This document shows positions 25,303-34,199 of a stretch of 64,000 nucleotides of DNA, in pieces. Positions within the stretch are counted from its first letter, which is position 1, and each line of letters starts with the position of its first letter. Made by a program: the position numbers and the translations under genes. The notes under the pieces are model-generated. The model saw only the letters and a list, made by a program, of their open reading frames with translations, searched no databases and was not told where the DNA came from. The stretch spans positions 3,840,001-3,904,000 of the forward strand of contig NZ_CP011390.1 in the NCBI RefSeq assembly GCF_001644645.1, written 5' to 3'. The stretch is from Flavisolibacter tropicus. Lineage in GTDB: Bacteria; Bacteroidota; Bacteroidia; Chitinophagales; Chitinophagaceae.

Positions 25303-25980
25303 TTATGATATCCACATTTCCCATGATTTCACAAATAACCACCTACCTTCTTTTTTGTTGAAAAAGAGAATCTGCCCGGTTCCACATAAACCACCACAAA
25401 TAAAACGAGTATAAACACAGGCCTTATCTTTTGCGGTATTGAACCCTATCATAGAAAAACTTATACTTCCCAGTCTGCGTAATTTGTCCTTTGGAGCAGA
25501 TTGACTAGTATATAGTTTGTAATTGGACGTTGGTTCTAATGCGTTAAGGGGAAAGCTGTCCAAAGATGGCCGAGCTGAAGAAAGGGCGTGTAAGGAGGCG
25601 GCAAAGCCGGTATCAAGATCTGTACGACCTTCTCTTAAGAGTGCATGTATATTTTCACGGTCATTCTCATCTAAAGATTCAAAGCGGTTATATACAACAA
25701 CAAATAATGTAGCGGTGTCTAAGGTGGCTTTGACACTATCTCTCCAACGCTCACAATGAACATACTCTAGTGAGTCTTCTTTAGAAGTAAATGTTTGGTG
25801 CGAAGTAAATGGTGGTGGAATGCGCATATATTCACGCCAGGCAGAATCGGCACCAACCGCTTTAGCTAAGCCTAGATTCAAGATTGCCTTTGTATCAGCA
25901 TCAATAGTTGGTTCCTTATCAGAAGGCGTACAAGAAAAAAGGCCAATAACTAAGAGTAAGAATGTTAGATAGTAATTCAA
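25303..25980 (-). CDS. Predicted lipoprotein of unknown function
   Basis: A 225-residue protein with a lipoprotein signal (MNYYLTFLLLVIGLFSC, Cys at 17). The mature part is acidic, with HALLREGRTDLDTGFAASLH in the middle. A cysteine-containing C-terminal section, VYTRFICGGLCGTGQILFF, then WLFVKSWEMWIS, looks like a beta-rich domain with one disulphide. The only plausible start is TTG at 25980; no upstream ATG is in frame. I do not recognise the family. The gene stands alone between two gaps that each carry sequence repeats or low-complexity tracts. Confidence 0.75.
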   Translation of the reverse strand: MNYYLTFLLLVIGLFSCTPSDKEPTIDADTKAILNLGLAKAVGADSAWREYMRIPPPFTSHQTFTSKEDSLEYVHCERWRDSVKATLDTATLFVVVYNRFESLDENDRENIHALLREGRTDLDTGFAASLHALSSARPSLDSFPLNALEPTSNYKLYTSQSAPKDKLRRLGSISFSMIGFNTAKDKACVYTRFICGGLCGTGQILFFNKKEGRWLFVKSWEMWIS

Positions 25981-26032
25981 AGGGTTTATAGTGAGATGCT
26001 AAATTAGGTTGATTCCATAAGTCCCGCTCGTT

Positions 26033-26110
26033 GTACGAAGTGTAAGATTAAATTACAAACTCCGGACAGCGGTTATTTATTATTGGGAGAAACACTATGG
26101 ATAGCAAGGA
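26033..26110. repeat. Dispersed ~80-base repeat, copy B with inverted core
   Basis: The flanks ACGAAGTGTAAGAT and GAGAAACACTATGGATAGC match the other copies in direct orientation. The core AATTACAAACTCCGG is the reverse complement of the core CCGGAGTTTGTAATT in copy C. Confidence 0.8.
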
Positions 26111-26128
26111 AAGCGCCCTGCTCTTACT

Positions 26129-26746
26129 CTAACGCATTTTTCTTTTTTTATGTATCCACTTGTTTGCTTTATAAGAAAGAAAAGCGGAAGCAGAACCTAC
26201 AATCGCACCGGCCAGGACATCGCTGGGATAGTGAACACCCAAGTCCATACGCGCATAAGCAACCGTAGAAGCCCATACAAAAGAAGGTACAGCAACATAC
26301 CATTTGTGATTCCACAGATATAAGGAAGTAGCTGTAGCAAATGCGATAGATACATGCCCTGAGGGAAAAGAGGAACCGTCGCCTTCTGTAGCTTTTTCAA
26401 TAAATGGATAAGTAACAAAAGGTCGAGGTCTTTGTATACTTCGTTTTAATCCCTCAGTAATTACTGCAGCTATAACAAGTGCAGCACCCGTCTGAAGTCC
26501 CTGGTTTTTTAGTGCGCTATCTTTTTTTAGATAGCCGGTTCCTAACATGACCATAGGAACGGCCAGGCTTACTGGGTAAGTAGTGTTTGCTACAAACCGA
26601 AAACCGGCATCCAGTTTTTGAGGTCGGTGGAGATTAATATTTTGCAAAAGGGTAATGTCGGCGTTTTGTGCTAACCCGTATTGAGAGCAAATGATAAGGA
26701 AAATGAAAAGGAACAGTTTTCTATAGCGCTCTTTAAAACAGATCAT
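26129..26746 (-). CDS. PAP2 superfamily phosphatase (membrane)
   Basis: Type 2 phosphatidic-acid/undecaprenyl-pyrophosphate phosphatase fold. The three catalytic motifs are intact: KRSIQRPRPF (motif 1), SFPSGHVSIAFATA (motif 2) and ARMDLGVHYPSDVLAG (motif 3 with the catalytic His). A signal-like first segment (FLFIFLIICSQYGLAQ) and three or more further hydrophobic stretches place it in a membrane or the periplasm. The length is 205 residues from ATG 26746. It probably dephosphorylates lipid or isoprenoid phosphates. Two further PAP2 genes occur in this window. Confidence 0.9.
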   Translation of the reverse strand: MICFKERYRKLFLFIFLIICSQYGLAQNADITLLQNINLHRPQKLDAGFRFVANTTYPVSLAVPMVMLGTGYLKKDSALKNQGLQTGAALVIAAVITEGLKRSIQRPRPFVTYPFIEKATEGDGSSFPSGHVSIAFATATSLYLWNHKWYVAVPSFVWASTVAYARMDLGVHYPSDVLAGAIVGSASAFLSYKANKWIHKKRKMR

Positions 26747-27130
26747 CAAATAAAATAGTTTTCAGGATATCAAATCTCAAATATAATAGCGGACTTCCAG
26801 ATAAATCGAAAGTCTAAAAGGATACTTAAATCCTAACAGTAGTTAGCTCATGGCTAAACGCAGTGGAAGAAAAAATTATAGTTCACGATATCCGGAGTTT
26901 GTAATTCGCAGAAACGCTACGAATAGCACGGACTAGCGTACAGGGAAGACCAACCAGGTCAAAAAAATCATCTCACTATCTTCTTTCACTTTGCACGGCG
27001 GAACAGGTTCGGCAGAAGTGTCAATAAAGTACAGTATATAAAGTTTTGCAAGCGTTAATGGATCATGCTCTGCCTTGATGATGAGCGGCAGGATGCATCT
27101 AATTGTACCTAATCTTTAAAACAAAATAAA
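26747..27130. other. Intergenic region with repeat copy C
   Basis: The 384-base gap between divergent genes contains copy C of the dispersed repeat (26871-26940: ATTATAGTTCACGATATCCG, then GAGTTTGTAATTCGCAGAAA and TAGCACGGACTAGCG). The remainder has no ORF. The promoter of the OmpA gene should lie at 27030-27130, where TATATAAAGTTTTGC is a candidate but unproven. Confidence 0.65.
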
Positions 27131-28009
27131 ATGACAGTTAGAATTTGCTCTTCATTATTGATGAGTGCCATAACAATACTGCTCATACCAGCCTGTGTAA
27201 GTACTAAAAAATATCAGTCGCTGCAGTCAGAATATGGATCACTCCAAAGCAAGAATGAAACGATCCTAAGAGAACGCGACGATTGTAAAAGTAGCTTAGG
27301 CATTGCCAACGTGAAAGTAGAAGGGCTGGAAAACCAATTACGTGCAAATAAGAGTCAAATGGAGTCCTTGCAATCGGCATTAGATAAATGTCTTGTTGCT
27401 TCTAGCCAGGGAAATGTCAATATTTCGAAACTGGTTGATGAGATCAATGCATCCAACAAATACATACAGCAGTTGGTAGCTTCCAAAAACAAAAGTGATT
27501 CATTAAATATGGTGCTGACCAACAACCTTACCCGATCATTGAACACGGATGAGATGAAGGACGTGAATATACAGGTGCTGAAAGGCGTTGTATACATTTC
27601 GCTTTCAGATAACATGCTATATAAGTCTGGTAGCTACGAAATATCTGACAAGGCCAATGCAACGCTATCAAAGATTGCCAAGATCATTAGCGATTATAAA
27701 GATTTTAAAGTGCTTATCGAGGGCAACACTGATAATGTGCCGATTGCTAAAACCAACATTCGCAACAACTGGGATCTTAGTGCACTCAGGGCTTCATCAG
27801 TTGTGCAGGCCTTGCAAACGACCTTTGCTGTAGATCCCTCGCGCCTCACTGCAGGAGGTCGTGGCGAATACAACCCTGTTGCCAGCAATGATACTCCAGA
27901 AGGCAGGACCCGCAACCGGCGTACACAAATTATTATCACCCCCAAACTTGATCAGTTTATGGATCTGATTGATAAAGGACCGGCCAAGGATTCAGCCAGC
28001 ACAAAATAA
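27131..28009 (+). CDS. OmpA family outer-membrane lipoprotein
   Basis: Peptidoglycan-associated lipoprotein. The signal ends at the lipobox LIPAC (Cys22). Next is a coiled-coil spacer (YQSLQSEYGSLQSKNETILR onward, to about residue 125). The C-terminal OmpA domain follows, with FKVLIEGNTDNVPI, NWDLSALRASSVVQAL, GRGEYNPVASNDTPEGR and RNRRTQIIITPKL, including the Asp and Arg that bind diaminopimelate. Length 292. It tethers the outer membrane to the cell wall. It is monocistronic; repeats lie on both sides (26871 and 28049). Confidence 0.92.
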   Translation: MTVRICSSLLMSAITILLIPACVSTKKYQSLQSEYGSLQSKNETILRERDDCKSSLGIANVKVEGLENQLRANKSQMESLQSALDKCLVASSQGNVNISKLVDEINASNKYIQQLVASKNKSDSLNMVLTNNLTRSLNTDEMKDVNIQVLKGVVYISLSDNMLYKSGSYEISDKANATLSKIAKIISDYKDFKVLIEGNTDNVPIAKTNIRNNWDLSALRASSVVQALQTTFAVDPSRLTAGGRGEYNPVASNDTPEGRTRNRRTQIIITPKLDQFMDLIDKGPAKDSASTK

Positions 28010-28048
28010 AAGGTTCCGGCCATCGCCGCGGTTGTATGTCTCTAGTTA

Positions 28049-28100
28049 TACGAAGTGTAGGACCAAATTATAGTTCACGCTGCCGGAGTTTGTAACCACA
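28049..28100. repeat. Dispersed ~80-base repeat, copy D (right part missing)
   Basis: ACGAAGTGTAGGACCAAATT, then TATAGTTCACGCTGCCGGAG and TTTGTAA. The right flank GAGAAACACTA seen in A to C is replaced by CACAAGTGTTCGAA. Confidence 0.8.
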
Positions 28101-28544
28101 AGTGTTCGAAACCTTGTTTTTAGCTTAAGTCCCATAGTGGTCCGGCTTTTCGGGGATTAGCTTCTTTGGTTGCCGTAGGTCGCCGCCCCAAGTGTTCGAA
28201 TGTTTTAATGGTTACTTAGAGTTGCACTTTACAGCACTTAACCTTACGTCCACACCAGAAAGCAAAGCATGTAACTCAAAGCGATCCTCGAAATTGAAGT
28301 ATCGGAGTCGTCCAACGCCTTATATTGCGCCCTCGTACTTTCAGCCTCACCTTTTTATCAGAGTCGGGCGGAATATACAGCGCCTGCCGGTTTTCCGACT
28401 ATCAGCTGATTCTATCATCTTTGCTCACTGCACCCACCGTTGGGAAGGATACGCTCAATACGACCCACCTCTCCTGATGAAAGATTAAAGCTGTGGAGTG
28501 TTGCTGTGCGTGGGTGGCCCGGCAGCCGGAGGCGCATTGGGTGG

Positions 28545-28571
28545 TCCCGCACGTGCGGGATTGATTTTTTT
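28545..28571 (+). terminator. Palindrome with T tract
   Basis: Perfect 16-base palindrome TCCCGCAC/GTGCGGGA followed by TTGATTTTTTT. It is terminator-like, although it is over 500 bases past the nearest plus-strand gene (OmpA). Confidence 0.5.
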
Positions 28572-28576
28572 GTTAC

Positions 28577-28597
28577 ACCCGGAGCATGTCGAAGGGT
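28577..28597. repeat. REP-like CTTCGACATGCTC palindromic element
   Basis: Reads ACCCGGAGCATGTCGAAGGG. Its complement, CCCTTCGACATGCTCCGGGT, is close to a type of short palindrome that I recall as common between genes in many bacteria. A single copy here; a related interior appears at the helicase start (19052-19076). Confidence 0.5.
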
Positions 28598-28840
28598 TTC
28601 ATCAAGAAAAAAAGTGGAAAAGGCAGAGGTAGAAGGAGCACTAAAAATAAAAAGTTTCTCATCCAGCTAATCCAATCTAAATCCCACCCATCCGCGGTCC
28701 AAAAAGTTGAAAGGATAGAAGAAGAAAGACCTGTTACATGATCAACCTGGCCATCACGTACTCCAAACCGAAGCAGCAAAACCAACAATGAATGATGTTC
28801 AAGCACTTGGCATATATGTCGCATAAGCCACAATAGCTGG

Positions 28841-29131
28841 TTAGGAGCTTTCAAAATTTTCTGATTTGAATAATTCCTTTGTAATGATGCGGCAATTTTC
28901 AGCCAATTGATTTAGTGTACAAGTGATAAAATCAAAATTTACAGGTAATCCTTTTTCGATTTCCATAAAATCAAAATAAAGAATATTTTTTTCGCTAACA
29001 TTTTTGGAACCTTTTAATTGCTTGAATATATCTACAGCACGATGGCGATTGTTTCCTATAAAGAATTTTGCAAAGCTTTCAAGCCTCTTATGTGTCTTTA
29101 ATGTTATTGTTATATAAAATTGTGTTTCCAT
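28841..29131 (-). CDS. Small protein of unknown function
   Basis: A 96-residue product, METQFYITITLKTHKRLESF onward, with FFIGNNRHRAVDIFKQLKG, LYFDFMEIEKGLPVNFDFI and NQLAENCRIITKELFK. The alternation of strands and helices, a plausible ATG start and codon use suggest a real cytoplasmic protein of ferredoxin-like topology. No domain name comes to mind. It lies in an AT-rich stretch between repeat-laden sequence and a decayed antiporter gene. This may be recently acquired DNA. Confidence 0.6.
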   Translation of the reverse strand: METQFYITITLKTHKRLESFAKFFIGNNRHRAVDIFKQLKGSKNVSEKNILYFDFMEIEKGLPVNFDFITCTLNQLAENCRIITKELFKSENFESS

Positions 29132-29263
29132 ACAATATTATTTAACCTGTTGAAATAGTAATGCTATGGTCTCACCGCTGAGGTTCGATTGCCTTAAGGC
29201 TGGTATTTTAGTGACAGTCTATACCCCAAATAAAGCTGATCGAATTCATACTAATCTTCATAT

Positions 29264-29434
29264 TTAATTAGTGAATACTTTAATTGAGTAAGGACCTAAT
29301 AATATTCCTGCAATAATGTAGGCTACAAAATAGGGCTGGTTTAGTTTTTTTAAAAGCAAACCAATTAATAAAATACTAAGCAGCATTATTACAATACGCT
29401 GTAGCTGCAAATTGAAGTTGAGTGCCGATAGCAT
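29264..29434 (-). pseudogene. N-terminal stub of a CPA2 (KefB-type) cation:proton antiporter
   Basis: A 56-codon frame reads MLSALNFNLQLQRIVIMLLS, then ILLIGLLLKKLNQPYFVAYI and IAGILLGPYSIKVFTN before a stop. The segment LLLKKLNQPYFVAYIIAG, followed by ILLGPYSIKVF, is the hallmark start of monovalent cation:proton antiporter-2 proteins, which are normally over 400 residues. Only the first two transmembrane segments survive. The downstream sequence shows no continuation, so the gene is truncated rather than frameshifted. It lies directly downstream of the Hsp20 gene with a terminator between, and on the same strand. Confidence 0.75.
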
Positions 29435-29460
29435 TTTCAGAGATTTGTATTTAAAGAAAC

Positions 29461-29491
29461 AAAAGTTGCCTTTTTTTAGAAGGCAACTTTT
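29461..29491 (-). terminator. Terminator after hsp20
   Basis: 10-bp stem AAAAGTTGCC / GGCAACTTTT with an 11-base loop, followed by GTTT on the minus strand, 20 bases past the Hsp20 stop. Confidence 0.8.
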
Positions 29492-29510
29492 GAAACGGAG
29501 AAGCTAGTAA

Positions 29511-29963
29511 TTAAGAAATTTGAATTAGCCTTGGCGGCTTTTGTTTTGCTTCTTCTTTTTTAGGGAGAAGCAGAAGCAGTAATCCATTTTCATACTTCGC
29601 CTGAATCTTATCAATATCTACTACATCTTTTTGCAAGGTGAAAGTTCGTTGGAAAGATTGGTAACTGAATTCCTTACGAGCATAACGTTCACCTTCGTTT
29701 TCTTCCCTTTGATTGGTTCTTTCGGAACTTATGGTCAGAGAATTTCCGTCCAGTTCTACTTTGAAATCTTTTTTAGTCATTCCAGGTGCAGCAACTTCCA
29801 CTTCGTAATTCTCAGCAGTTTCTTTAATATTAACCGCCGGAATCGTGGTGTTAGTGTCGGAGAAATTTGAAGTTCCCCAATTGAGCAAATCCCGATTAAA
29901 GAAATCATCAAAAAGCATTGGCAATGGATTCAAACGATTTCCATTTCTTTTTACGACTGTCAT
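29511..29963 (-). CDS. Hsp20/alpha-crystallin family small heat-shock protein
   Basis: ATP-independent holdase chaperone of 150 residues. The N-terminus ends in PMLFDDFFNRDLLNWG, typical of bacterial class A Hsp20. The alpha-crystallin domain runs from IPAVNIKETAENYEVEVAAP through LTISSERTNQREENEGERYA and RKEFSYQSFQRTFTL to YENGLLLLLLPKKEEAKQKP. The latter carries an extra-leucine version of the usual GVL motif and the C-terminal IXI-like tail (RLIQIS). It stands alone with a clear terminator. Heat or general stress control is likely but no operator was identified. Confidence 0.94.
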   Translation of the reverse strand: MTVVKRNGNRLNPLPMLFDDFFNRDLLNWGTSNFSDTNTTIPAVNIKETAENYEVEVAAPGMTKKDFKVELDGNSLTISSERTNQREENEGERYARKEFSYQSFQRTFTLQKDVVDIDKIQAKYENGLLLLLLPKKEEAKQKPPRLIQIS

Positions 29964-30419
29964 AATTGCCTCCTTTTAATGGTTAATAAATTGATTTCAA
30001 AATGCGAAAATCAACCCTTGTGCCATTACAATATGCCGTCTGAAAAAATGAAAATTTGTCGGAGAAGTAAGAAAAAACTGACAGTAAAAAGTCAAAATTT
30101 CTGTGTTCTTTGAAGGAAAAGCCCTCTGTTTTAAATTTTAGGGATTGTCAACGTATAGCAGGCAATGGCAGACTGTACAAAAATGTATATTATTAATATT
30201 TATTAAATATATAATAAACTATTTACCAATACATTAAAGAATTGCATTTTATGAAAAAGGACCCTTTTTGCACACCCTGACGAACGTAGAAAGGCTTTAC
30301 GCAGTACGGGAATTTTATGTTCCGCAGCCCAACTCATTTGCTGAAGCAAAATAGCAATTCTTTTGTTGAGTACTTATTCTTCTGCCTGTATTGCATGAAA
30401 CCTATGTTATACGCATTGG
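29964..30419. other. AT-rich intergenic region
   Basis: 456 bases with a very AT-rich core (30180-30240, e.g. TATTAATATTTATTAAATAT). This is probably the Hsp20 promoter side plus spacer. No ORF with protein-like pattern, no tRNA and no clear hairpin was seen. Confidence 0.5.
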
Positions 30420-30935
30420 TCAGCCTTTCCAACCCTCAGGCAAAGTTCTCTTCGTCTGAAAATCTTGTTTCACTTTATCAAAGCTGAACAAAGGTATGTT
30501 TTCTGCTTTCAGGCTTTTTAGCTTCTGTCTGCTTTCAGATTGATGATGCTTGTCTGAAAAAATGAATTGTTCTTTCGTCTTTGAATTAATTATCAGAGTT
30601 GTTCTATAGTCGCCGCTTAGTTTAGGCCAGTAGAGGCTTTGGCTTTTGAAAATCAAAATACTGTCAGCTACTCCTACGCTGTCAATAGAAGTTAGTTGAA
30701 AATCGTATTCATCACCTGGATTAAAGTAATCTTTGTGACTTAATTTCGGATGCTTGATGATTAATGTCCAGTCCTCAGAATTAGTAGGTGAAATGATTTC
30801 ATAAGGCTCCAAAATGGGCACTCGCCACAAATCCCACTTTTTTGTATAGCTGTAAAAGTTAGCTTTCTTGGTCCTGCCCTGACAGGATAGCAACGCTGTA
30901 AAAAGCAAAAGAATGACTGCAATATTTGTCTTCAT
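30420..30935 (-). CDS. Predicted lipoprotein of unknown function
   Basis: A 171-residue protein with a lipoprotein signal (MKTNIAVILLLFTALLSC, Cys18). The mature part is beta-rich with aromatic residues: FYSYTKKWDLWRVPILEPYE, DWTLIIKHPKLSHKDYF and LYWPKLSGDYRTTLIINS, ending PEGWKG. It is not recognised as a named family. I use the ATG at 30935; a GTG three codons earlier extends the frame. It is a lone gene in the AT-rich accessory stretch. Confidence 0.7.
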   Translation of the reverse strand: MKTNIAVILLLFTALLSCQGRTKKANFYSYTKKWDLWRVPILEPYEIISPTNSEDWTLIIKHPKLSHKDYFNPGDEYDFQLTSIDSVGVADSILIFKSQSLYWPKLSGDYRTTLIINSKTKEQFIFSDKHHQSESRQKLKSLKAENIPLFSFDKVKQDFQTKRTLPEGWKG

Positions 30936-31180
30936 TAAAAGCACAGTTCAATTTGCGTATAACACTCAAATCTACGCATGTTTTTGCAGGCTCGTAAGAT
31001 TTGTAGGTGAGTTGTAATACACTCTGTACTAATATTTTGCACTTGCGTTTCTTTGTTACCATTAACCTGAAAAGCGCATGTTTTAACTAAAAGCGTTAAC
31101 CAAAAAAGCGCGACTCAATGGCTTACCACTGCAGGGAGCAATTGCTTTTTCTCTGCGGTTTATTAAAAGTAATTGTTGCA

Positions 31181-31963
31181 CTAAAACTGATACACCATAG
31201 CTGCCCCCGCCTGCTTAAGCCCTATCTGTGGATAAATATGAATATGGTGGTTGGATAATACCTTATCCAACAGTAACACCGATTTGGCACTTAGAAATCC
31301 TATTGCTGCTCCGGTCATCACATCCGAAGCCCAGTGTGCATTGTCATAAATACGGGAAAGACCCACCATGGTGGCCATACCATAGGCAAAGGGCGCTACC
31401 CATTTCTTGTCTTTATAGATAGAGGCAAAAATGGTAGCCGTGGTAAAGGCATTGGAGGTATGGGCAGAAGGGAAAGACTGGTTAATGCCTGGACCATCAT
31501 CACCATCAAAAGTGTTGAAGGACTTGCCGGTAGAAGGGCGGTAGCGCTGAAACTGCTTTTTAAGGGTAGCGGTAACAAAACCATTTACAGCAAGGCTTCC
31601 CATCAACAATACACCTGCCTTTTGCAAACGAGGGTTTTTGGAAAGCATACCATAGCCTGTTACCAATACACTGCCAATCATATTGGTTGTGGCCAAGCCT
31701 AGCGGCGAAACCGAATGGGAGATATCGGACTTAAAGGCCGTCTTGCCCTCCTGCGACTCATCTTGAATCTCAGGGTCGGCCGTTTTATATACGGTGTACA
31801 CAGTAGCTGCATAGGCTACACCTATTGCCAGTTTTGGGACAATATGTTTAATAAGGGGTTGTTTGTTTACCGTGTCTTGTGTTACTGTTACGCCTGCAGC
31901 GTCTTGTGCTTGCGCCATAACGGATGCAAACAAAAAACAAAGACAGGTAATAAACTGTTTCAT
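31181..31963 (-). CDS. PAP2 superfamily phosphatase, exported
   Basis: A 260-residue protein with a cleavable signal (MKQFITCLCFLFASVMAQA) and the PAP2 catalytic motifs: KKQFQRYRPSTGK (motif 1), QSFPSAHTSNAFTTATIF (motif 2, with His) and GLSRIYDNAHWASDVMTGAA (motif 3). A loop DGDDGPGINQ precedes motif 2. It is predicted to act on lipid or isoprenoid phosphates at the periplasmic face. Start choice: ATG 31963 (MKQF), because the longer frame starts at a TTG and adds a basic stretch before the signal. It is longer than the 26.1-kb paralogue and not obviously in an operon. Confidence 0.88.
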   Translation of the reverse strand: MKQFITCLCFLFASVMAQAQDAAGVTVTQDTVNKQPLIKHIVPKLAIGVAYAATVYTVYKTADPEIQDESQEGKTAFKSDISHSVSPLGLATTNMIGSVLVTGYGMLSKNPRLQKAGVLLMGSLAVNGFVTATLKKQFQRYRPSTGKSFNTFDGDDGPGINQSFPSAHTSNAFTTATIFASIYKDKKWVAPFAYGMATMVGLSRIYDNAHWASDVMTGAAIGFLSAKSVLLLDKVLSNHHIHIYPQIGLKQAGAAMVYQF

Positions 31964-32233
31964 TGTTTTGGTGGCTTTAACTTTCAAACCGCTTTTGTAA
32001 ACGGCTATATAGGTGGATAGTTGTTTACAACGTGGGAGGGATCGTAAAAGAAGTGGTTACAAACACTTTTACTTCTTAAACGGTAGGCCCAGCGCCTTTG
32101 TTGTTTAGGAAAGTACAAATAATAAGAAAACAGCAGAGCTGCTTTCGATTAAAATAGGTGCAACAAGGTTAAAAGCGCTCTTTTAATAGCCAAGTTCTTA
32201 GTGTAATTTAGTAGACACCAGACTGCTCTTTTT

Positions 32234-32980
32234 ATGAAAGCCTTATTACTCCTTCTATTTAGCAGTATTACGCTAACCCTTCAGGCGCAATACCTGACAG
32301 CCGGCTTCGGCACTCATGTACCAGTGGGTCCTCAAAAAGAAAAATTGAAAAATGCTTTCGGCCTGATGCTTGGCTATGAGCACCAACTTAAAAAGTCACC
32401 GTTTTATGTAGTGGCCGATTTGTCGTGGAGCGTTTTTGATTTAAAAACAGTCGAGCAGGATGTAGAGAGTCCTGACGATGGCTATGTGACCAAACAAAAA
32501 GTCAATTATACCAGCTCTATTTTTACGTTTACACCTGGGGTTGGCATTGCCCCCTTGCGAGATAAGAATGTGAGCCCTTATGTGGCCGTTAAAGGTGGCT
32601 ATATAAAGTATAAAACATTAATGACCTTGCTTGACCCCGAAGATGAAAATGGTTGCCATCCGCTGGATAAAGAAAGTATCCTGCGCGACTATGCAGCTGT
32701 AGCCATCGCCAATGGTGGCATGGCCATTAAAATTCCCACCGCGCACAGAACCTACTATCTTGACCTGGGTGTGAATTATATCAATGGCGGCAAGGCTGAA
32801 TACCTGCACATGACAAAAGATGAGCAACAGCCCGCTGCTGAAGGTGCAGAGCCCTACTTGGTTAAATTTGAGCAAGTACAAACAGGCTCTGTGCATAAAC
32901 ATGCCCTTGGGGATATTTATAATACCCGAACCGAACAACTACAGTTTTACGTGCGGGCTAAAATTCCGTTGTGTAAGTAG
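32234..32980 (+). CDS. Predicted outer-membrane barrel protein, unknown
   Basis: A 248-residue exported protein with signal MKALLLLLFSSITLTLQAQ. The body has the alternating pattern of a small beta-barrel: YLTAGFGTHVPVGPQ, FGLMLGYEHQL, FYVVADLSWSVFDL, FTPGVGIAPL, VSPYVAVKGGYIKYKTL and YLDLGVNYINGG, ending LQFYVRAKIPLCK. The overall pattern resembles the generic outer-membrane beta-barrel group found throughout Bacteroidota. The ligand or role is unknown. It stands alone, convergent with the MFS gene. Confidence 0.78.
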   Translation: MKALLLLLFSSITLTLQAQYLTAGFGTHVPVGPQKEKLKNAFGLMLGYEHQLKKSPFYVVADLSWSVFDLKTVEQDVESPDDGYVTKQKVNYTSSIFTFTPGVGIAPLRDKNVSPYVAVKGGYIKYKTLMTLLDPEDENGCHPLDKESILRDYAAVAIANGGMAIKIPTAHRTYYLDLGVNYINGGKAEYLHMTKDEQQPAAEGAEPYLVKFEQVQTGSVHKHALGDIYNTRTEQLQFYVRAKIPLCK

Positions 32981-33014
32981 GTCTTCAATAGCTTGAATGG
33001 CTAATAGGAGGGGA

Positions 33015-34199
33015 CTAAAGCCTCACCTCCTTTGCCACATGCTTGTACGTTAACACATACACCAGGAACGCCAATGAAAGAAAGGTAGCGCCTGTAATAC
33101 ACACGCCGGTCCATTGCGCCTTATCCCATACCCACAGGCCAATGGCAGAACCCATAGAGGTGCCAATAAAACTAACGGTCATGTATACGGTATTCAGACG
33201 GTTGCGCGCCTCTGGCTTCAGGGCATATACGCGTGTTTGATTGGATACGTGAACCGACTGCTGTCCCAGGTCCAGCAAAATAATACCGATGACCATACCT
33301 ATAATGGTAGCACCAAAGAAGTAGAACAGGCCAAAAGAAACGAGTACAATCAACAGGCCATAACCAATAGCTACGCGTGGGTTGCCCTTATCGGCAGAGC
33401 CGCCTACAAGTGGGGCGATGAGCGCACCAGCTACCGCTGCCAATCCAAACAAGCCAATCTGATCGGAATGGAAGGAAAACGGCGCTTCTGATAAATGAAG
33501 CACCATCGTTGTCCAGAACAAACCAAAAGCCGCAAAGGTTAAGGCATTGATGGTGGCGGCCTCACGCAATATAGGCTGCTCTTTAATAAGCGTAAGCAAT
33601 GAGCGCATCAGGCTTCCGTAGTGTCCTTTGAAATGCGATGGCACTTTGGGAAAAACCAACTGCATAACAATCATCAGTGCTGTGGATAAAGAGGCCGCTA
33701 TCCAAAACATACCGCGCCAGCCCAGCCAGGCACCGATAAAGCCACTGATGGTACGCGATATTAAAATACCAATCAGCAATCCGCTCATTATGGTGCCTAT
33801 GATCTTACCGCGCTTTTCCGCAGGCGCCAGGTGAGCGGCCAGGGGAAGAATGAGTTGCGGTACTATCGAAGTGGCACCAATCAATAAGCTGGCAATGCTA
33901 AGCATGGCAAGCGAGGTAGACAAGGCTGCCATAATCAAGAAAACCACTGTAAGCGCCGTGGTAAACACAATTTGCTTACGCTTTTCCAGCATGTCGCCCA
34001 AGGGCACAAAAAACAGGAGTCCCAGGGCATAGCCCAACTGGGTATAAAAGGTAATGGTACCGCCCTTGCTTTCTGATACACCAAACTCTTTACTGATCAT
34101 TACTACCAGGGGCTGGCAGTAGTAAATATTAGCTACAATCAATCCTGTACACAAGGCCATGAATAAGACCTGCCATTGCTTTAACGTATGTTGTTCCAT
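33015..34199 (-). CDS. MFS transporter, drug/metabolite efflux type
   Basis: Twelve-helix major facilitator permease of 394 residues. The N-terminus (QWQVLFMALCTGLIVANIYY, then CQPLVVMI) and the loop FFVPLGDMLEKRKQIVFTTA, which carries the conserved motif-A-like G-D-x-x-x-R/K signal, are typical of the YfmO/arabinose-efflux-like group. GTSMGSAIGLWVWD appears in the last third. It exports an unknown small molecule, probably by proton antiport. The start is ATG 34199 (MEQHTLKQWQ); the frame opens five codons further at a TTG. It is divergent from the amidohydrolase gene. Confidence 0.9.
   Translation of the reverse strand: MEQHTLKQWQVLFMALCTGLIVANIYYCQPLVVMISKEFGVSESKGGTITFYTQLGYALGLLFFVPLGDMLEKRKQIVFTTALTVVFLIMAALSTSLAMLSIASLLIGATSIVPQLILPLAAHLAPAEKRGKIIGTIMSGLLIGILISRTISGFIGAWLGWRGMFWIAASLSTALMIVMQLVFPKVPSHFKGHYGSLMRSLLTLIKEQPILREAATINALTFAAFGLFWTTMVLHLSEAPFSFHSDQIGLFGLAAVAGALIAPLVGGSADKGNPRVAIGYGLLIVLVSFGLFYFFGATIIGMVIGIILLDLGQQSVHVSNQTRVYALKPEARNRLNTVYMTVSFIGTSMGSAIGLWVWDKAQWTGVCITGATFLSLAFLVYVLTYKHVAKEVRL

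Larger units (their letters stand above)
28010..28840. other. Long gene-free region with several repeats and palindromes
   Basis: 831 bases without a credible gene. It holds copy D of the dispersed repeat (28049-28100) and two direct copies of AAGTGTTCGAA (28099 and 28189), which also appears inverted near 41148. It also holds a perfect palindrome TCCCGCACGTGCGGGA (28545-28560) followed by TTGATTTTTTT, and an ACCCGGAGCATGTCGAAGGG element. Short open frames here show no protein-like pattern. It looks like a graveyard of small mobile or repeat sequences. Confidence 0.6.

Noticed and set aside
28192..28854. Several overlapping short frames on both strands
   Set aside because: No domain pattern and no consistent codon use, and the area is full of repeats and palindromes.
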